From Betaproteobacteria bacterium HGW-Betaproteobacteria-16 (GTDB lineage: Bacteria > Pseudomonadota > Gammaproteobacteria > Burkholderiales > Burkholderiaceae_C), in the NCBI GenBank assembly GCA_002840835.1, contig PHCQ01000037.1:1-45240 (forward strand): DNA of 45,240 bases, read 5' to 3'. Made by a program: the position numbers and the translations under genes. This document shows positions 16,514 to 27,209 of the stretch, piece by piece; within the stretch, counting starts at the first letter, position 1, and the number at the start of each line of letters is the position of its first letter. The notes below the pieces were generated by a model, which saw only the letters and a program-made list of their open reading frames with translations, was not told the DNA's origin and did no database searches.

Positions 16514-16674
16514 CGTTCGCCACTTGCCGCAGGCGGGGTGGGCCGCCGCTGGCAAAGCTCATTGCCGCCCACCAGGCATCGGGACAAACCCATAGCGCCC
16601 AGCCAGGCCGGCACACGAGATTGCCGAATTGCTGCAATCTTTTCCGGTTCCTGGTCAAAAGGGATTTGTTTGCC

Positions 16675-16690
16675 CGGCACGTGTTCTGCC
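16675..16690 (+). promoter_or_regulatory. Sigma-54 promoter for the SDR gene
   Basis: CGGCACGTGTTCTGCC with GG-N10-GC spacing; the -12 half is CTGCC rather than TTGCC. The predicted start is near 16701, about 37 bases before the ATG at 16738. Confidence 0.6.
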
Positions 16691-16737
16691 GCAGTGGGTT
16701 TCCATCCGCCCACTGTCTTGCATGCAAGGAGCCTCAC

Positions 16738-17670
16738 ATGCCCAGCACCACCCCGACCGCCGACGATCAAGACGTCATGGAAATCAAAAACCAAGAGGCC
16801 GTGCAGGCCGGCCCCCGTGCCAAGCCCGCCCGGATGCCAGCACAGCACCTCGCAGAGCATGAAGGCGAAGCAGACCTGGAGCTCAGGCCCCGCTTCATGG
16901 CGCCCGACTACAAGGGCAGTCAGAAGCTGCTGGGACGCGTGGCATTGATCACCGGTGGCGACTCGGGCATTGGACGCGCGGTGGCCGTGCTGTTTGCGCG
17001 CGAAGGTGCCGACGTGGCCGTGGCCTTTCATTCGTCCTCCGAAGACGCTGAAGAAACCCGTCGACACGTGGAGGCCGAAGGTCAGCGCTGCCTGCTGCTC
17101 CAGGGCGATGTGCGCGATCCGGCGTGGTGTGAAGAGGCCGTCGATCGCACCGTGCAGACCCTGGGTGGCCTGGACATTCTGGTGAACAACGCCGCCTTTC
17201 AGAAGCACGCCGAGTCCATCGAGGACATCGACGACGACCGACTGCGCGAGACCTGGGACACCAACCTGGGGGGCTACTTCCGACTCACACGCGCCGCCTT
17301 GCCCCACCTGAAACGCGGGTCTTCCATCATCAATACCGGCTCGGTGGTGGGCCTCAGGGGCAGTGCCCATCTACTGGATTACGCGGCGACCAAGGGCGCC
17401 ATCCATGCCTTCACCAAGTCGCTGGCCAGCAACCTGATTGAGCGCGGCATCCGGGTCAACGCTATCGCCCCCGGCCCGGTGTGGACACCGCTGAATCCCG
17501 CCGATCTGTCGGCCGACAAGGTGGCCGAGTTCGGGCGCAATGCGGACATGAAGCGGGCGGCGCAACCCGAAGAACTGTCGCCTGCCTATGTGTTCCTGGC
17601 TGCGCCGTCATGCTCGGGTTACATCACCGGCATCGTGCTTCCCATCACGGGAAGTGTCGATGCCATCTGA
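16738..17670 (+). CDS. YghA-like short-chain dehydrogenase/reductase
   Basis: A 310-residue NAD(P)-dependent oxidoreductase of the classical SDR fold, with the extended polar N-terminus (about 60 residues, containing PGRPRFMAPDYKGS-like sequence) seen in the YghA/general-stress-protein 39 group. The cofactor loop is TGGDSGIGRAV (about 74-84), the structural NNAA motif follows, and the catalytic Ser-Tyr-Lys set is visible as NTGSVVG and DYAATKGA. PGPVWTPLNP follows as in this subgroup. The substrate is unknown; relatives are induced by general stress. Start supported by AAGGAG nine bases upstream. A sigma-54 element lies upstream. Confidence 0.88.
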   Translation: MPSTTPTADDQDVMEIKNQEAVQAGPRAKPARMPAQHLAEHEGEADLELRPRFMAPDYKGSQKLLGRVALITGGDSGIGRAVAVLFAREGADVAVAFHSSSEDAEETRRHVEAEGQRCLLLQGDVRDPAWCEEAVDRTVQTLGGLDILVNNAAFQKHAESIEDIDDDRLRETWDTNLGGYFRLTRAALPHLKRGSSIINTGSVVGLRGSAHLLDYAATKGAIHAFTKSLASNLIERGIRVNAIAPGPVWTPLNPADLSADKVAEFGRNADMKRAAQPEELSPAYVFLAAPSCSGYITGIVLPITGSVDAI

Positions 17671-17710
17671 GTGACCCCGGCGGAGCCGATGCGCTGAACT
17701 TGACCAGGCG

Positions 17711-18304
17711 TCAGTGCCTGGTGAAGCGGCCTGGCCAGAAGTGCTGGACGACGGCCCCGCCCGCCAGCAGCGTGCCGGCAGTGAGCAGGGCCGTCTTCAG
17801 CGGCACGGATCGGAGCACGGTCGCCACGCCCGCCGCGTACGGGCTCGTCAGTTCAAAACGCCGGCGTGTCATCTGGGCGCCCAGCGCATTCAGGCGTTGC
17901 GCGCCCAAGAGCCGTTGCGCTGCTGGCAGCACGTGCGTTTCTTCGTCGGTCACATGGTTGAGCACCTCCACGATCAGCGCCGTGAGCGCATCGGCCTGGT
18001 TCTGCCCTTGTCCGGCGAGCGATCGCACGTGTTCCATCTGCAAGCGCATGTCTGCGTGGTCGTTCCGGCTGCGCTCCAGTGTGGGCAGGTGCATGCCGCT
18101 TTCGCACAGGGCCGGATAGAACAGTTCCTCTTCAAGCTGGTTGTGGATGTCCAGCATGCGGCAAATATTGCGGCAAATGGTGCCCACCTCCGCGGATGAC
18201 ATGCCCGGCTTCATTTTCTGGTAGCAGGCCAGCACCCGCGCATGGTCCATGCGGATCATGCGGATCGCTGCGGGAAAAGTGGATCGCGTGTGTTGCGTTG
18301 GCAT
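17711..18304 (-). CDS. Hemerythrin-domain protein with C-terminal membrane anchor
   Basis: A 197-residue protein predicted to bind a di-iron centre. Likely iron ligands are the histidine in RMDHARVL, HNQLEEELFYP (the HxxxE pair), NDHADMRL and HVTDEETHVLP. The C-terminus (about 165-190, KTALLTAGTLLAGGAVVQHF) is one hydrophobic helix, so the four-helix domain is probably tethered to the inner membrane. The ATG at 18304 (MPTQHTRSTFP) is preferred; the frame is open upstream, but that part lies over the divergent promoter region. It is divergent from katE, and each has its own -24/-12 element, which suggests a joint role in oxygen or peroxide stress. Confidence 0.8.
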   Translation of the reverse strand: MPTQHTRSTFPAAIRMIRMDHARVLACYQKMKPGMSSAEVGTICRNICRMLDIHNQLEEELFYPALCESGMHLPTLERSRNDHADMRLQMEHVRSLAGQGQNQADALTALIVEVLNHVTDEETHVLPAAQRLLGAQRLNALGAQMTRRRFELTSPYAAGVATVLRSVPLKTALLTAGTLLAGGAVVQHFWPGRFTRH

Positions 18305-18342
18305 GTCCGGTGTTCCGATGAGTGGGTGAGCGCCTTCCATGC

Positions 18343-18358
18343 GGCAACCCACATGCCT
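18343..18358 (-). promoter_or_regulatory. Sigma-54 promoter for the hemerythrin gene
   Basis: Minus strand reads AGGCATGTGGGTTGCC, with GG-N10-GC spacing. The predicted start is near 18332, about 28 bases before the ATG at 18304. Confidence 0.65.
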
Positions 18359-18442
18359 TGTCCACGGCACCAGCAGTGGTCGCGTGAAGCGTCGTGGCCT
18401 GGGCTGAGGTTCAGGAGGCAACCCACGCCGATGCCGCCCCGC

Positions 18443-18458
18443 AGGCACCGTCCTTGCC
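18443..18458 (+). promoter_or_regulatory. Sigma-54 promoter for katE
   Basis: AGGCACCGTCCTTGCC with GG-N10-GC spacing. The predicted start is near 18469, about 59 bases before the ATG at 18528. It faces away from the hemerythrin promoter 84 bases to its left. Confidence 0.65.
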
Positions 18459-18527
18459 CATTGCTCATGTTCGCTGTCACACGACCACGCACAAGCCCAC
18501 CCTCAACCCCATCTTCATTGCATCGAC

Positions 18528-20966
18528 ATGGCCAGAAAAACCCAAGCTCCAATCAAGCCAGGCAGCAAAGCCAGCCCCACCGTGCTGCCTTCTGCGGGTG
18601 CCTTCGCAAGCACTGTTTCAGGGCCGAGCCACCTGCCCGATGTCGCGGGTGTGGACCTGTCTGTTCAGGAGATGGCGCAACAAAAGAGCGCTGTCGAACG
18701 CGCCGCTGGCGCCATGCCCTTCAACGAGAACAAGGCGGGCGAGCACGGTCTGGCCAATGGCCATGCACCACAGGCAGGTGCCCACGTCGTACCGGAGGAC
18801 GAAACGGCCGGCGCCAGCACCCTGAGTGAAACCATCGCTTCATCGAAGGTGGGCGATGGGCTGCCGATGGTCGGCCGCAACGCCAACCACCCATCGCTCG
18901 ACAGCGTGCGGGTGGACGCCAGCGCTCAGACATTGACGACCAACCAGGGTGTGCTGGTGGCCGACAACCAGAACTCCCTGAAAGCGGGCCTGCGAGGCGC
19001 CACCCTGATGGAAGACTTCATCCTGCGGGAGAAGCTCACCCATTTCGACCATGAGCGCATTCCGGAGCGGGTGGTGCATGCGCGCGGCTCGGCAGCGCAC
19101 GGCTATTTTGAATGCAGCGAGTCGCTGGCCGATATCACCAGGGCCGAACTGTTTGCCGAGGCTGGCAAACGAACCCCTGTGTTCGTCCGCTTTTCCACCG
19201 TTGCCGGCGAGCGCGGCTCGGCCGACACCGTGCGCGACACGCGGGGCTTTGCCACGAAGTTCTATACCGATGACGGCAACTGGGATCTGGTGGGCAACAA
19301 CATGCCGGTGTTCTTCATTCAGGATGCGATGAAGTTCCCGGACCTGGTGCACGCGGTGAAGCCCGAACCGCATCATGGCATGCCTCAGGCCAGCAGCGCT
19401 CACGATACGTTCTGGGATTTCATATCCCTGATGCCCGAGTCCATCCACCACACCCTGTGGGTCATGAGCGATCGAGGCATCCCGCGCAGCTATCGCACCA
19501 TGCAGGGGTTCGGTGTTCACACCTTCCGGTTTGTCAATGCACGCAACGAGTCTGTGTTTGTGAAGTTCCACTGGCTGCCTGCGGCCGGTACCCATTCCCT
19601 GGTGTGGGACGAAGCAGCGAAGATCGCGGGCGCCGATCCCGACTTCCATCGGCGCGACCTCTGGGAATCGATCGAGTCCGGACTGTTTCCGGAATACGAG
19701 CTCGCGATCCAGGTGTTCACGGAAGAAGAGGCCGACAAATTCTCGTTCGATGTGCTGGATGCCACCAAGATCGTGCCCGAGGAACTCGTGCCCTTGCGCG
19801 TGGTCGGCAGGATGGTCTTGAACCGGAATCCCGACAACTTCTTTGCGGAAACCGAGCAGGTGGCTTTTTGCACCGCCCACGTGGTTCCCGGCATTGACTT
19901 CACGAACGATCCCTTGCTGCAGGGCCGCATCCACAGCTACATCGACACGCAGATCACCCGCCTGGGTGGCGCCAATTTCCACGAGATACCCATCAACGCG
20001 CCGTTGACGGAGGTGCACAACAACCAGCGCGACGGGATGCACAGGCAGGCCATTCATCGCGGTCGCGCGGCCTATGAGCCGAATTCGCTTGCAGGCGGCT
20101 GCCCGTTCCAGGCTGGGCCGGCAGGCTTCGTGTCCTTCCCTCAGCCGGTGTTCGAAGACAAGGTGCGAGGCAAGCCCGAGAAGTTCGCCGACCACTATTC
20201 GCAGGCGCGGCTGTTCTGGCGCAGCCAGAGCCTGGTTGAAAAAGACCACATCATCGCGGCCTTCCGGTTCGAGCTTTCCCGGGTGACCGTGGGTGCTGTG
20301 AGGCGGCGCATGGTGTCGGTGCTGGCCAATGTGGATGCCGAGCTCGCGCAAGCCGTGGCCACGGGCCTGGGGCTCAGCGACATGCCTCCACCGCAACCCC
20401 GGGCGCTGGCACGGGAGGTAAAAGGCGAGGTGGATGCATCACCCGCGCTTTCGCTGCTTGCCCGGCCCGGTGAAATGGGTGCCGCTGGTCGACGGGTTGC
20501 CGTCTTGATTGCTGACGGCGTGGACGTCAAGGCCCTGCTGCGGGTCAAACAGGCCTTCGATGACGCGGGGATCGTTCCGCGCTGGGTCGGATCCCGACTG
20601 GGCAAGGTGACCAGCACCGATGGCCCGCATGTGGAGATTGAGACCACGCTGGAGGCCATGCCTTCCGTGCTGTGGGATGCCACCGTGGTGCTTGCCACGC
20701 ACCCCAAGGTGTCATCCAGCGAAGGAGCCGGGCTGTTTGCCGAATTCCTGCGTGACCAGTACCGGCATTGCAAGCCGATGTTGTTGATGGGCTGGACGCC
20801 CCAGCAGATGACCGACCTGGGCATCCTGCCGACCCTGCCCAGTGGTGACGCAGATCCAGGGTTGTTCGTGGCAGGTGGAGCGGACGAACTTCCCCTGACG
20901 GAATTCATCGAGGCCCTGGCACAGCACCGTCACTTTGAGCGAGAGACCGACCCGCCGATGGTGTGA
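18528..20966 (+). CDS. katE: Large-subunit (clade 2) catalase HPII
   Basis: An 812-residue haem catalase that breaks down hydrogen peroxide. An unusually long polar N-terminus (about 1-110) precedes the catalase core. The distal histidine is H184 in RVVHARGSAAHGY, the distal asparagine N257 in DLVGNNMPVFF, and the haem-ligand tyrosine Y471 in IHSYIDTQ. LGGANFHEIPIN follows. From about 640 to the end is a DJ-1/PfpI-like domain (RRVAVLIADGVD..., ending in EFIEALAQH), the mark of clade 2. Clade 2 catalases are about 700-760 residues long, so the extra length is at the N-terminus. No strong ribosome site is visible at 18528. In enterobacteria katE depends on sigma-S; here the upstream element is of sigma-54 type. 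Confidence 0.93.
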   Translation: MARKTQAPIKPGSKASPTVLPSAGAFASTVSGPSHLPDVAGVDLSVQEMAQQKSAVERAAGAMPFNENKAGEHGLANGHAPQAGAHVVPEDETAGASTLSETIASSKVGDGLPMVGRNANHPSLDSVRVDASAQTLTTNQGVLVADNQNSLKAGLRGATLMEDFILREKLTHFDHERIPERVVHARGSAAHGYFECSESLADITRAELFAEAGKRTPVFVRFSTVAGERGSADTVRDTRGFATKFYTDDGNWDLVGNNMPVFFIQDAMKFPDLVHAVKPEPHHGMPQASSAHDTFWDFISLMPESIHHTLWVMSDRGIPRSYRTMQGFGVHTFRFVNARNESVFVKFHWLPAAGTHSLVWDEAAKIAGADPDFHRRDLWESIESGLFPEYELAIQVFTEEEADKFSFDVLDATKIVPEELVPLRVVGRMVLNRNPDNFFAETEQVAFCTAHVVPGIDFTNDPLLQGRIHSYIDTQITRLGGANFHEIPINAPLTEVHNNQRDGMHRQAIHRGRAAYEPNSLAGGCPFQAGPAGFVSFPQPVFEDKVRGKPEKFADHYSQARLFWRSQSLVEKDHIIAAFRFELSRVTVGAVRRRMVSVLANVDAELAQAVATGLGLSDMPPPQPRALAREVKGEVDASPALSLLARPGEMGAAGRRVAVLIADGVDVKALLRVKQAFDDAGIVPRWVGSRLGKVTSTDGPHVEIETTLEAMPSVLWDATVVLATHPKVSSSEGAGLFAEFLRDQYRHCKPMLLMGWTPQQMTDLGILPTLPSGDADPGLFVAGGADELPLTEFIEALAQHRHFERETDPPMV

Positions 20967-21206
20967 CGGCCAGCTACACGCGGGTCGCATGCAGCGACTG
21001 CACCTCTGGTTCGGAACAAATGACAGTGGCTCGCACGAGGCCGCCTGTTTGCGGCACTTTTTACCGCAAGTCGTGGCGCAAATGTGAGAAATGGTGCGGC
21101 TTGCAACGGTACGCAAGCAGAGGCGTCGAGACCGGTGCCACAGGCGCGTGCCACGGCGCCCTTGAGCGCCATCACATTGTTTGAATTTGTGTCGAATGGG
21201 GGGGTG

Positions 21207-21222
21207 AGGCACGGGGGTTGCG
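21207..21222 (+). promoter_or_regulatory. Sigma-54 promoter for the rpoN paralogue
   Basis: AGGCACGGGGGTTGCG with GG-N10-GC spacing. The predicted start is near 21233, about 55 bases before the GTG at 21288. It sits in a 321-bp gap after katE that otherwise holds only a small inverted repeat (TTGCGG/CCGCAA around 21048-21068). Confidence 0.65.
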
Positions 21223-21287
21223 TGGTCATCAGCAGCCCGGTTTTCTGCGGGCGAAAACAACAGACCACATACCAGAGGAGGTATTCC

Positions 21288-22763
21288 GTGATCCAGATGG
21301 ACGTTCGCGCCGATCAGCGCCAGACCCAGACCCTTTCCCCCCGGCTGCAGCAGGCGGTTCGCCTGCTTCAGATGTCTTCTCTCGATTTCGGGCTCATGGT
21401 TCGCGACACCTTGGGGAAAAACCCGTTTCTGGAACCGGATGACGACATCGACGATGCGGACGAGCCGTCGGATTCCGGACTTGAAGCAGAAGCCTTGTCA
21501 CGGAACGAAGGCGACGGGTTGGAAAGCCAAGGGTTTGATGAGCACTCCACCACGGCACAGAATGAATCGGCCGATGACGGCGTGGAGTCCGATCGCGATC
21601 TCTGGCTGGCCGATGCCGCCTCGGGCAACCGCAAGGAGTCGGACGGAGAAACCTCGGCGCTGGACATGATGGTGGCAGAGCGCTCGCTCAGCATGCACCT
21701 GCACAGCCAGCTCAACACGATGCAACTGGGCGAACGCGATCTGACGCTGGCCCATGTGATTGTGGAGTCCCTGGAAGACGACGGCTATCTGCGCACCCCG
21801 TTGCACGAGCTGATCGAGCATGTGGTCATGGACCCGCCAGTGGAACTGGTCGAGTTGCAGATAGCACTGAAGATGGTTCAGTCGCTCGAGCCGGCCGGGG
21901 TGGGGGCTCGCAGTGTCGCAGAGTGCCTGGAACTGCAACTGCATGAAATCGAATGCGTGGAAATGCGGGCCTTTGCCCAGATCATTGTGGCCGAGCACCT
22001 GCAGGCGCTGGCCGCGCGTGACGTTGCGGGCCTGTCACGCCTGCTCGACAAGCCGCCGGCGTTCATTGAAAGCGTGTGCGACCGCATCCGCCGGCTGGAT
22101 CCGCGGCCAGGCTGGCGCTGGGGCTCTTCTCATGTGGCCTACGTGGTGCCTGATGTGATCGTGAAGAAGGTTCGCGGCGAATGGCAGGCGCAGTTGAACC
22201 CGGCCATCGTGCCGCGGGTGCGGCTGAACCAGGTCTATGCCGAGCTGTTTCAGCGGCACCGCTCGGCCGAGAACGCGGAGATGGGTGCCCACCTGCAGGA
22301 GGCCCGCTGGACACTGCGCAATGTGGAACAGCGCTTCTCCACCATTCTTGACGTCGCACAGGCCATCATCAAGCGACAGCGGCACTTTCTGGAGTTCGGT
22401 CCCATGGCCATGAAGCCCCTGGGTCTGCGCGAGATCGCCGAAGAGGTGGGCGCGCACGAGTCCACCGTCTCACGGGTCACGAACAACAAGTACATGTCGA
22501 CGCCCCGGGGTGTCTTCGAACTCAAACACTTCTTCTCGCGCGCGATGGTCAGCGCGAACGGACGGGCATGCTCCGGTACCGCGATCAGGGGGCTCATCCA
22601 GGACATGATCGAGGCAGAGCCCGGTGGCGAGCCCTTGTCGGATGCCGAGATCACCCGCCAGCTGAGCCAGCAGGGCCTGGTGGTGGCGCGGCGCACGGTC
22701 ACCAAATACCGGCAGATGCTGCGCATCGAGGCCGTGGGTCGCCGGCGCCGGCACGACGCCTGA
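21288..22763 (+). CDS. rpoN: RNA polymerase sigma-54 factor, isolated paralogue
   Basis: A 491-residue sigma-54. The N-terminal activator-interaction region reads TLSPRLQQAVRLLQMSSLDF and NPFLEPDDD. An acidic region II follows (about 45-130), then the core-binding domain (ERDLTLAHVIVESLEDDGYL, LEPAGVGARSVAECL), the helix-turn-helix REIAEEVGAHESTVSRVTNN, and the RpoN box ARRTVTKYRQML (consensus ARRTVAKYREML). The GTG at 21288 is chosen because GAGGAGG ends six bases upstream. The usual chromosomal rpoN neighbours (lptB, hpf, ptsN) are absent: here it lies between katE and a hybrid kinase, so I read it as a second copy. The short C-terminal tail and box changes fit a specialised paralogue. A sigma-54 element lies upstream, which suggests self-activation. 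Confidence 0.88.
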   Translation: MIQMDVRADQRQTQTLSPRLQQAVRLLQMSSLDFGLMVRDTLGKNPFLEPDDDIDDADEPSDSGLEAEALSRNEGDGLESQGFDEHSTTAQNESADDGVESDRDLWLADAASGNRKESDGETSALDMMVAERSLSMHLHSQLNTMQLGERDLTLAHVIVESLEDDGYLRTPLHELIEHVVMDPPVELVELQIALKMVQSLEPAGVGARSVAECLELQLHEIECVEMRAFAQIIVAEHLQALAARDVAGLSRLLDKPPAFIESVCDRIRRLDPRPGWRWGSSHVAYVVPDVIVKKVRGEWQAQLNPAIVPRVRLNQVYAELFQRHRSAENAEMGAHLQEARWTLRNVEQRFSTILDVAQAIIKRQRHFLEFGPMAMKPLGLREIAEEVGAHESTVSRVTNNKYMSTPRGVFELKHFFSRAMVSANGRACSGTAIRGLIQDMIEAEPGGEPLSDAEITRQLSQQGLVVARRTVTKYRQMLRIEAVGRRRRHDA

Positions 22764-22790
22764 TCGGGCACCACCGGCAAGAAGCGAGAG

Positions 22791-22809
22791 CAACCGGTGA
22801 ACCCGGTTG
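22791..22809. terminator. Hairpin between convergent genes
   Basis: Perfect 7-bp stem CAACCGG (22791-22797) with CCGGTTG (22803-22809), loop of five. It lies between the convergent rpoN and hybrid kinase genes but has no T-run on either strand, so termination is only possible. Confidence 0.35.
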
Positions 22810-22850
22810 GTCGCGCCAGGTATCACCCAGGCAGGCGGGTCATCTCCCGA

Positions 22851-24737
<1,887 letters not shown>

Positions 24738-24900
24738 TTGTGTCCTACAGGCGCTGAGCCTGACTCCACCATACGATCCCCTTCAAAATTTCCAGCCTGG
24801 CATGGTGGCCCACGAAGTGGGGCGTTGGCAAGGTGTAAAGAGATTCTTACTGAATAAACACCTGATTACCAAGGGGCCGGGTATCAGAAGAGACGGTAGC

Positions 24901-24916
24901 GGGATCGTGGATTGCC
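24901..24916 (+). promoter_or_regulatory. Possible sigma-54 promoter for the small protein gene at 24950
   Basis: GGGATCGTGGATTGCC keeps GG-N10-GC and ATTGCC, but the -24 half is GGATC instead of GGCAC. The predicted start is near 24927. Weaker than the main set. Confidence 0.35.
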
Positions 24917-24949
24917 CCTGATGACCATCATGCTTCAACAAGGACGACC

Positions 24950-25210
24950 ATGCTTGACCACCTGAAGCGCAAACCCAAGGCGGCGCTGCTCGTCAGGCTG
25001 GGGCTGGTCTCGCTTGTCCTGGCAGGCCTGACGGCACGCAAATGGATGCAGCCCCAGCGAAGCAGGGCGGGTGGCAGGCCAGGTTCACCCGAGGTCCACG
25101 CCAATGACGCCGAAACTGGCGCGGACACTTACTCCGTGGCCGGTGAAGAAGACCCTGGCGCCGCCGTCGATGCTCCCGCGCCGCCTCCACCCCCATCCCA
25201 CACCACCTGA
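24950..25210 (+). CDS. Small membrane-anchored protein, function unknown
   Basis: An 86-residue protein with a basic N-terminus (MLDHLKRKPK), one hydrophobic helix (AALLVRLGLVSLVLAGL) and a polar, proline-ending tail (APPPPPPSHTT-like). It probably has a single transmembrane or uncleaved signal anchor with the tail in the periplasm. AAGGAC lies seven bases before the ATG. No family is recognised. The next small gene follows 14 bases downstream and may be co-transcribed. Confidence 0.5.
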   Translation: MLDHLKRKPKAALLVRLGLVSLVLAGLTARKWMQPQRSRAGGRPGSPEVHANDAETGADTYSVAGEEDPGAAVDAPAPPPPPSHTT

Positions 25211-25224
25211 AGCAGGTCGCACCC

Positions 25225-25611
25225 ATGCCCTCACGCACCGACACCCATCCTCATGCGTCCACGCCCTTGAAAAAGAAAGCGTCCAGCCCGGCCAACATGG
25301 TGAGTCGCACACCGCGTGCGCCGGGCTCGGTACCCGCCAACGCTTCTGAAGAGCATCTGCAACTGCCGCACGAGCGCGACGAGAATGCGGCAATGACCGG
25401 TGGCGCGGTCCGGCCGGTCATTCAGCAGGCGGCCAAAGACCTGGAGCGGGGCCTGGTCGACACAGACATGCGGGCCACTCCCGGTCTGGATGCCCGCCAA
25501 CGCGAGCGCGACGTGGCAGGGGCGGGTGGGCGTCCACCGCAGGAAACCGATGCCGACCATCCTGATCATGGAGTCGAGCCAAAACGCCAGCCAGGCAGCA
25601 GTCGATGTTGA
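25225..25611 (+). CDS. Small polar protein, function unknown
   Basis: A 128-residue, probably disordered and soluble protein. It contains LPHERDENAAMTGGAVRPVIQQA and then DLERGLVDTDMRATPGLDA, a conserved-looking core I have the impression of having seen in other Burkholderiales small proteins, but I cannot name a family. There is no signal peptide and no cysteine motif; the only cysteine is the last residue. The ribosome site is weak (AGCAGG). Reading frame and core spacing make it more likely coding than not. Confidence 0.5.
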   Translation: MPSRTDTHPHASTPLKKKASSPANMVSRTPRAPGSVPANASEEHLQLPHERDENAAMTGGAVRPVIQQAAKDLERGLVDTDMRATPGLDARQRERDVAGAGGRPPQETDADHPDHGVEPKRQPGSSRC

Positions 25612-25661
25612 TCCGGGCGCCTCGTACTGACCCACCCGTTGTTCGGTCGGCTGTGGAGAAA

Positions 25662-27209
25662 TCAGGCGAAAGAATTCAACAGCTGTGTCAGTGTTTGAAT
25701 GTCTGCGGGCTTGATGAGATGGTGGTCAAAGCCGGAGTTCAGGATGCGCTCCCTGTCGGTGGCCTGACCCCATCCCGTCAGAGCGATGAGAACGGTACCC
25801 GCCAGTGTGTCGGTCGCACGAATCTTCGATGCCACCTCGTAGCCGTTCATGCCAGGCATGCCAATGTCCACGAAGGCCACCGTCGGGTGAGACGACATCA
25901 TGACATTCAGGGCTTCCTCGCCGCCATAGGCCACCGATGCGTTGGCGCCCAGAAGCTCCAGCAGTTGTGCCAGCGAATCCGCCGCATCGCGGTTGTCATC
26001 CACCACCAGCACCTTCTGCCGTGCGGCCGTGTTCCATTCGGCGCCGTCGGAGGCGTCCGTGTTTTCGCTTTCCGGTGCGACGACCCGTGGAAGCTCGACA
26101 GTCATTGTGGTTCCTTCGTTGGTTCCAGCGCTTGATGCGTAAACACGCCCGCCATGAAGCTCGACCAGACTGCGCACCAGTGTGAGGCCGATGCCCAGGC
26201 CCGCATGCACCGCACGCTGTGTCCCCGTGATTTGCACGAACATGCCGAACACGGTCTCCAGCATATCGTCCGGGATGCCGATGCCGGAATCGATGACCTG
26301 CACGCGCACGGTCTCTTCGTCCCAGTTCATTGAAACGCGAATGTTGCCCTTCGAGGGGGTGAACTTTGACGCGTTGTTGAGCAGGTTGGAAAACACCTGG
26401 GCCAGCCGCACTTCATCGCCAAGCACATGGCACGCAACCGGGGGCAGTTCCAGCAGCAGGTTCTGGTGGGCTGCGGTGATCAGGGGCCTGGTGACCTCGA
26501 CGGCGTCGCGCACCACGTCGCCCAGTGCAATGACGCCGGTGCGCAGCGCGATCTTGCCGTGGGTGACGCGAGAGACTTCCATCAGGTCGTCGATGAGATG
26601 GACCATGTGGGTCACCTGCCTGTCCATCATGGCGTGCAGCGCTTTGCGCTTTTCCGGCGTGGGCTGCTGGGTGGAGACGATGTTCAAGGCCGTGCGCAGC
26701 GGTGCCAGTGGGTTGCGCAGTTCGTGCGCCATGGTGGCGAGGAATTCTGTCTTGCGTTGATCCGCTTCGCGCAGGCCCTCCAGTGTGGACCGCAACTGGT
26801 ATTGGCGCTTTCTGGCCTTGAGCGCCGATTGCACCGAGCTGGCCAGTGAAGAAACCCGCATCGGCCGCTCAAGCACGGTGACGTTGCCCAGTTGTTCGAT
26901 GGCCTCGCTGCTTTCCAGCGCCTCGGCGCCCGAGCGGGCAGCGACGATGACGGGCAGATCAGACCAGGGCGGCTGCGATCGCAAGGCCTGCAGCACGCGG
27001 CCGTACCCCTGGTCATCGAGCACCTCTTCTGCAATGACCACGGCGCCTGTTCCTTCAGCCATCTCTTTTGCGAGCGCCGCAGCGTCTTCGCATGCCTCGG
27101 CCACAATGCCCGACCGGGCAAGCATGGATATCGCGATGTCGGTGTCTCTCGACGTGACCAACTGCAGCAGCACGCGCAGCTCGGTGGGCGCCGTCAGTGC
27201 CTTGTTCAT
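25662..27209 (-). CDS. Soluble hybrid histidine kinase with N-terminal pseudo-receiver, coupled to KaiC-like gene
   Basis: A 515-residue cytoplasmic kinase without membrane segments. Residues 1-130 look like a receiver fold whose acceptor position reads VVIAEEVLDD, with glutamate where aspartate is expected, so probably not phosphorylated. A coiled coil leads to H164 in TMAHELRNPLAPL and an ATPase domain (NLLNNASKFTP, DSGIGIPDD, GLGIGLTLVRSLVE). A true receiver ends the protein (about 395-515, aspartate in VAFVDIGMPGMNG). Its ATG overlaps the stop of the KaiC-like gene (shared ATGA on the minus strand), so the two are translationally coupled and probably act together. Confidence 0.88.
   Translation of the reverse strand: MNKALTAPTELRVLLQLVTSRDTDIAISMLARSGIVAEACEDAAALAKEMAEGTGAVVIAEEVLDDQGYGRVLQALRSQPPWSDLPVIVAARSGAEALESSEAIEQLGNVTVLERPMRVSSLASSVQSALKARKRQYQLRSTLEGLREADQRKTEFLATMAHELRNPLAPLRTALNIVSTQQPTPEKRKALHAMMDRQVTHMVHLIDDLMEVSRVTHGKIALRTGVIALGDVVRDAVEVTRPLITAAHQNLLLELPPVACHVLGDEVRLAQVFSNLLNNASKFTPSKGNIRVSMNWDEETVRVQVIDSGIGIPDDMLETVFGMFVQITGTQRAVHAGLGIGLTLVRSLVELHGGRVYASSAGTNEGTTMTVELPRVVAPESENTDASDGAEWNTAARQKVLVVDDNRDAADSLAQLLELLGANASVAYGGEEALNVMMSSHPTVAFVDIGMPGMNGYEVASKIRATDTLAGTVLIALTGWGQATDRERILNSGFDHHLIKPADIQTLTQLLNSFA

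Noticed and set aside
16596..16630. CGGCACACGAGATTGCC and a nearby TGGCAAAGCTCATTGCC ahead of the SDR gene
   Set aside because: Both look like -24/-12 elements, but GG and GC are 11 bases apart, which sigma-54 tolerates poorly. The element at 16675 has the correct spacing.
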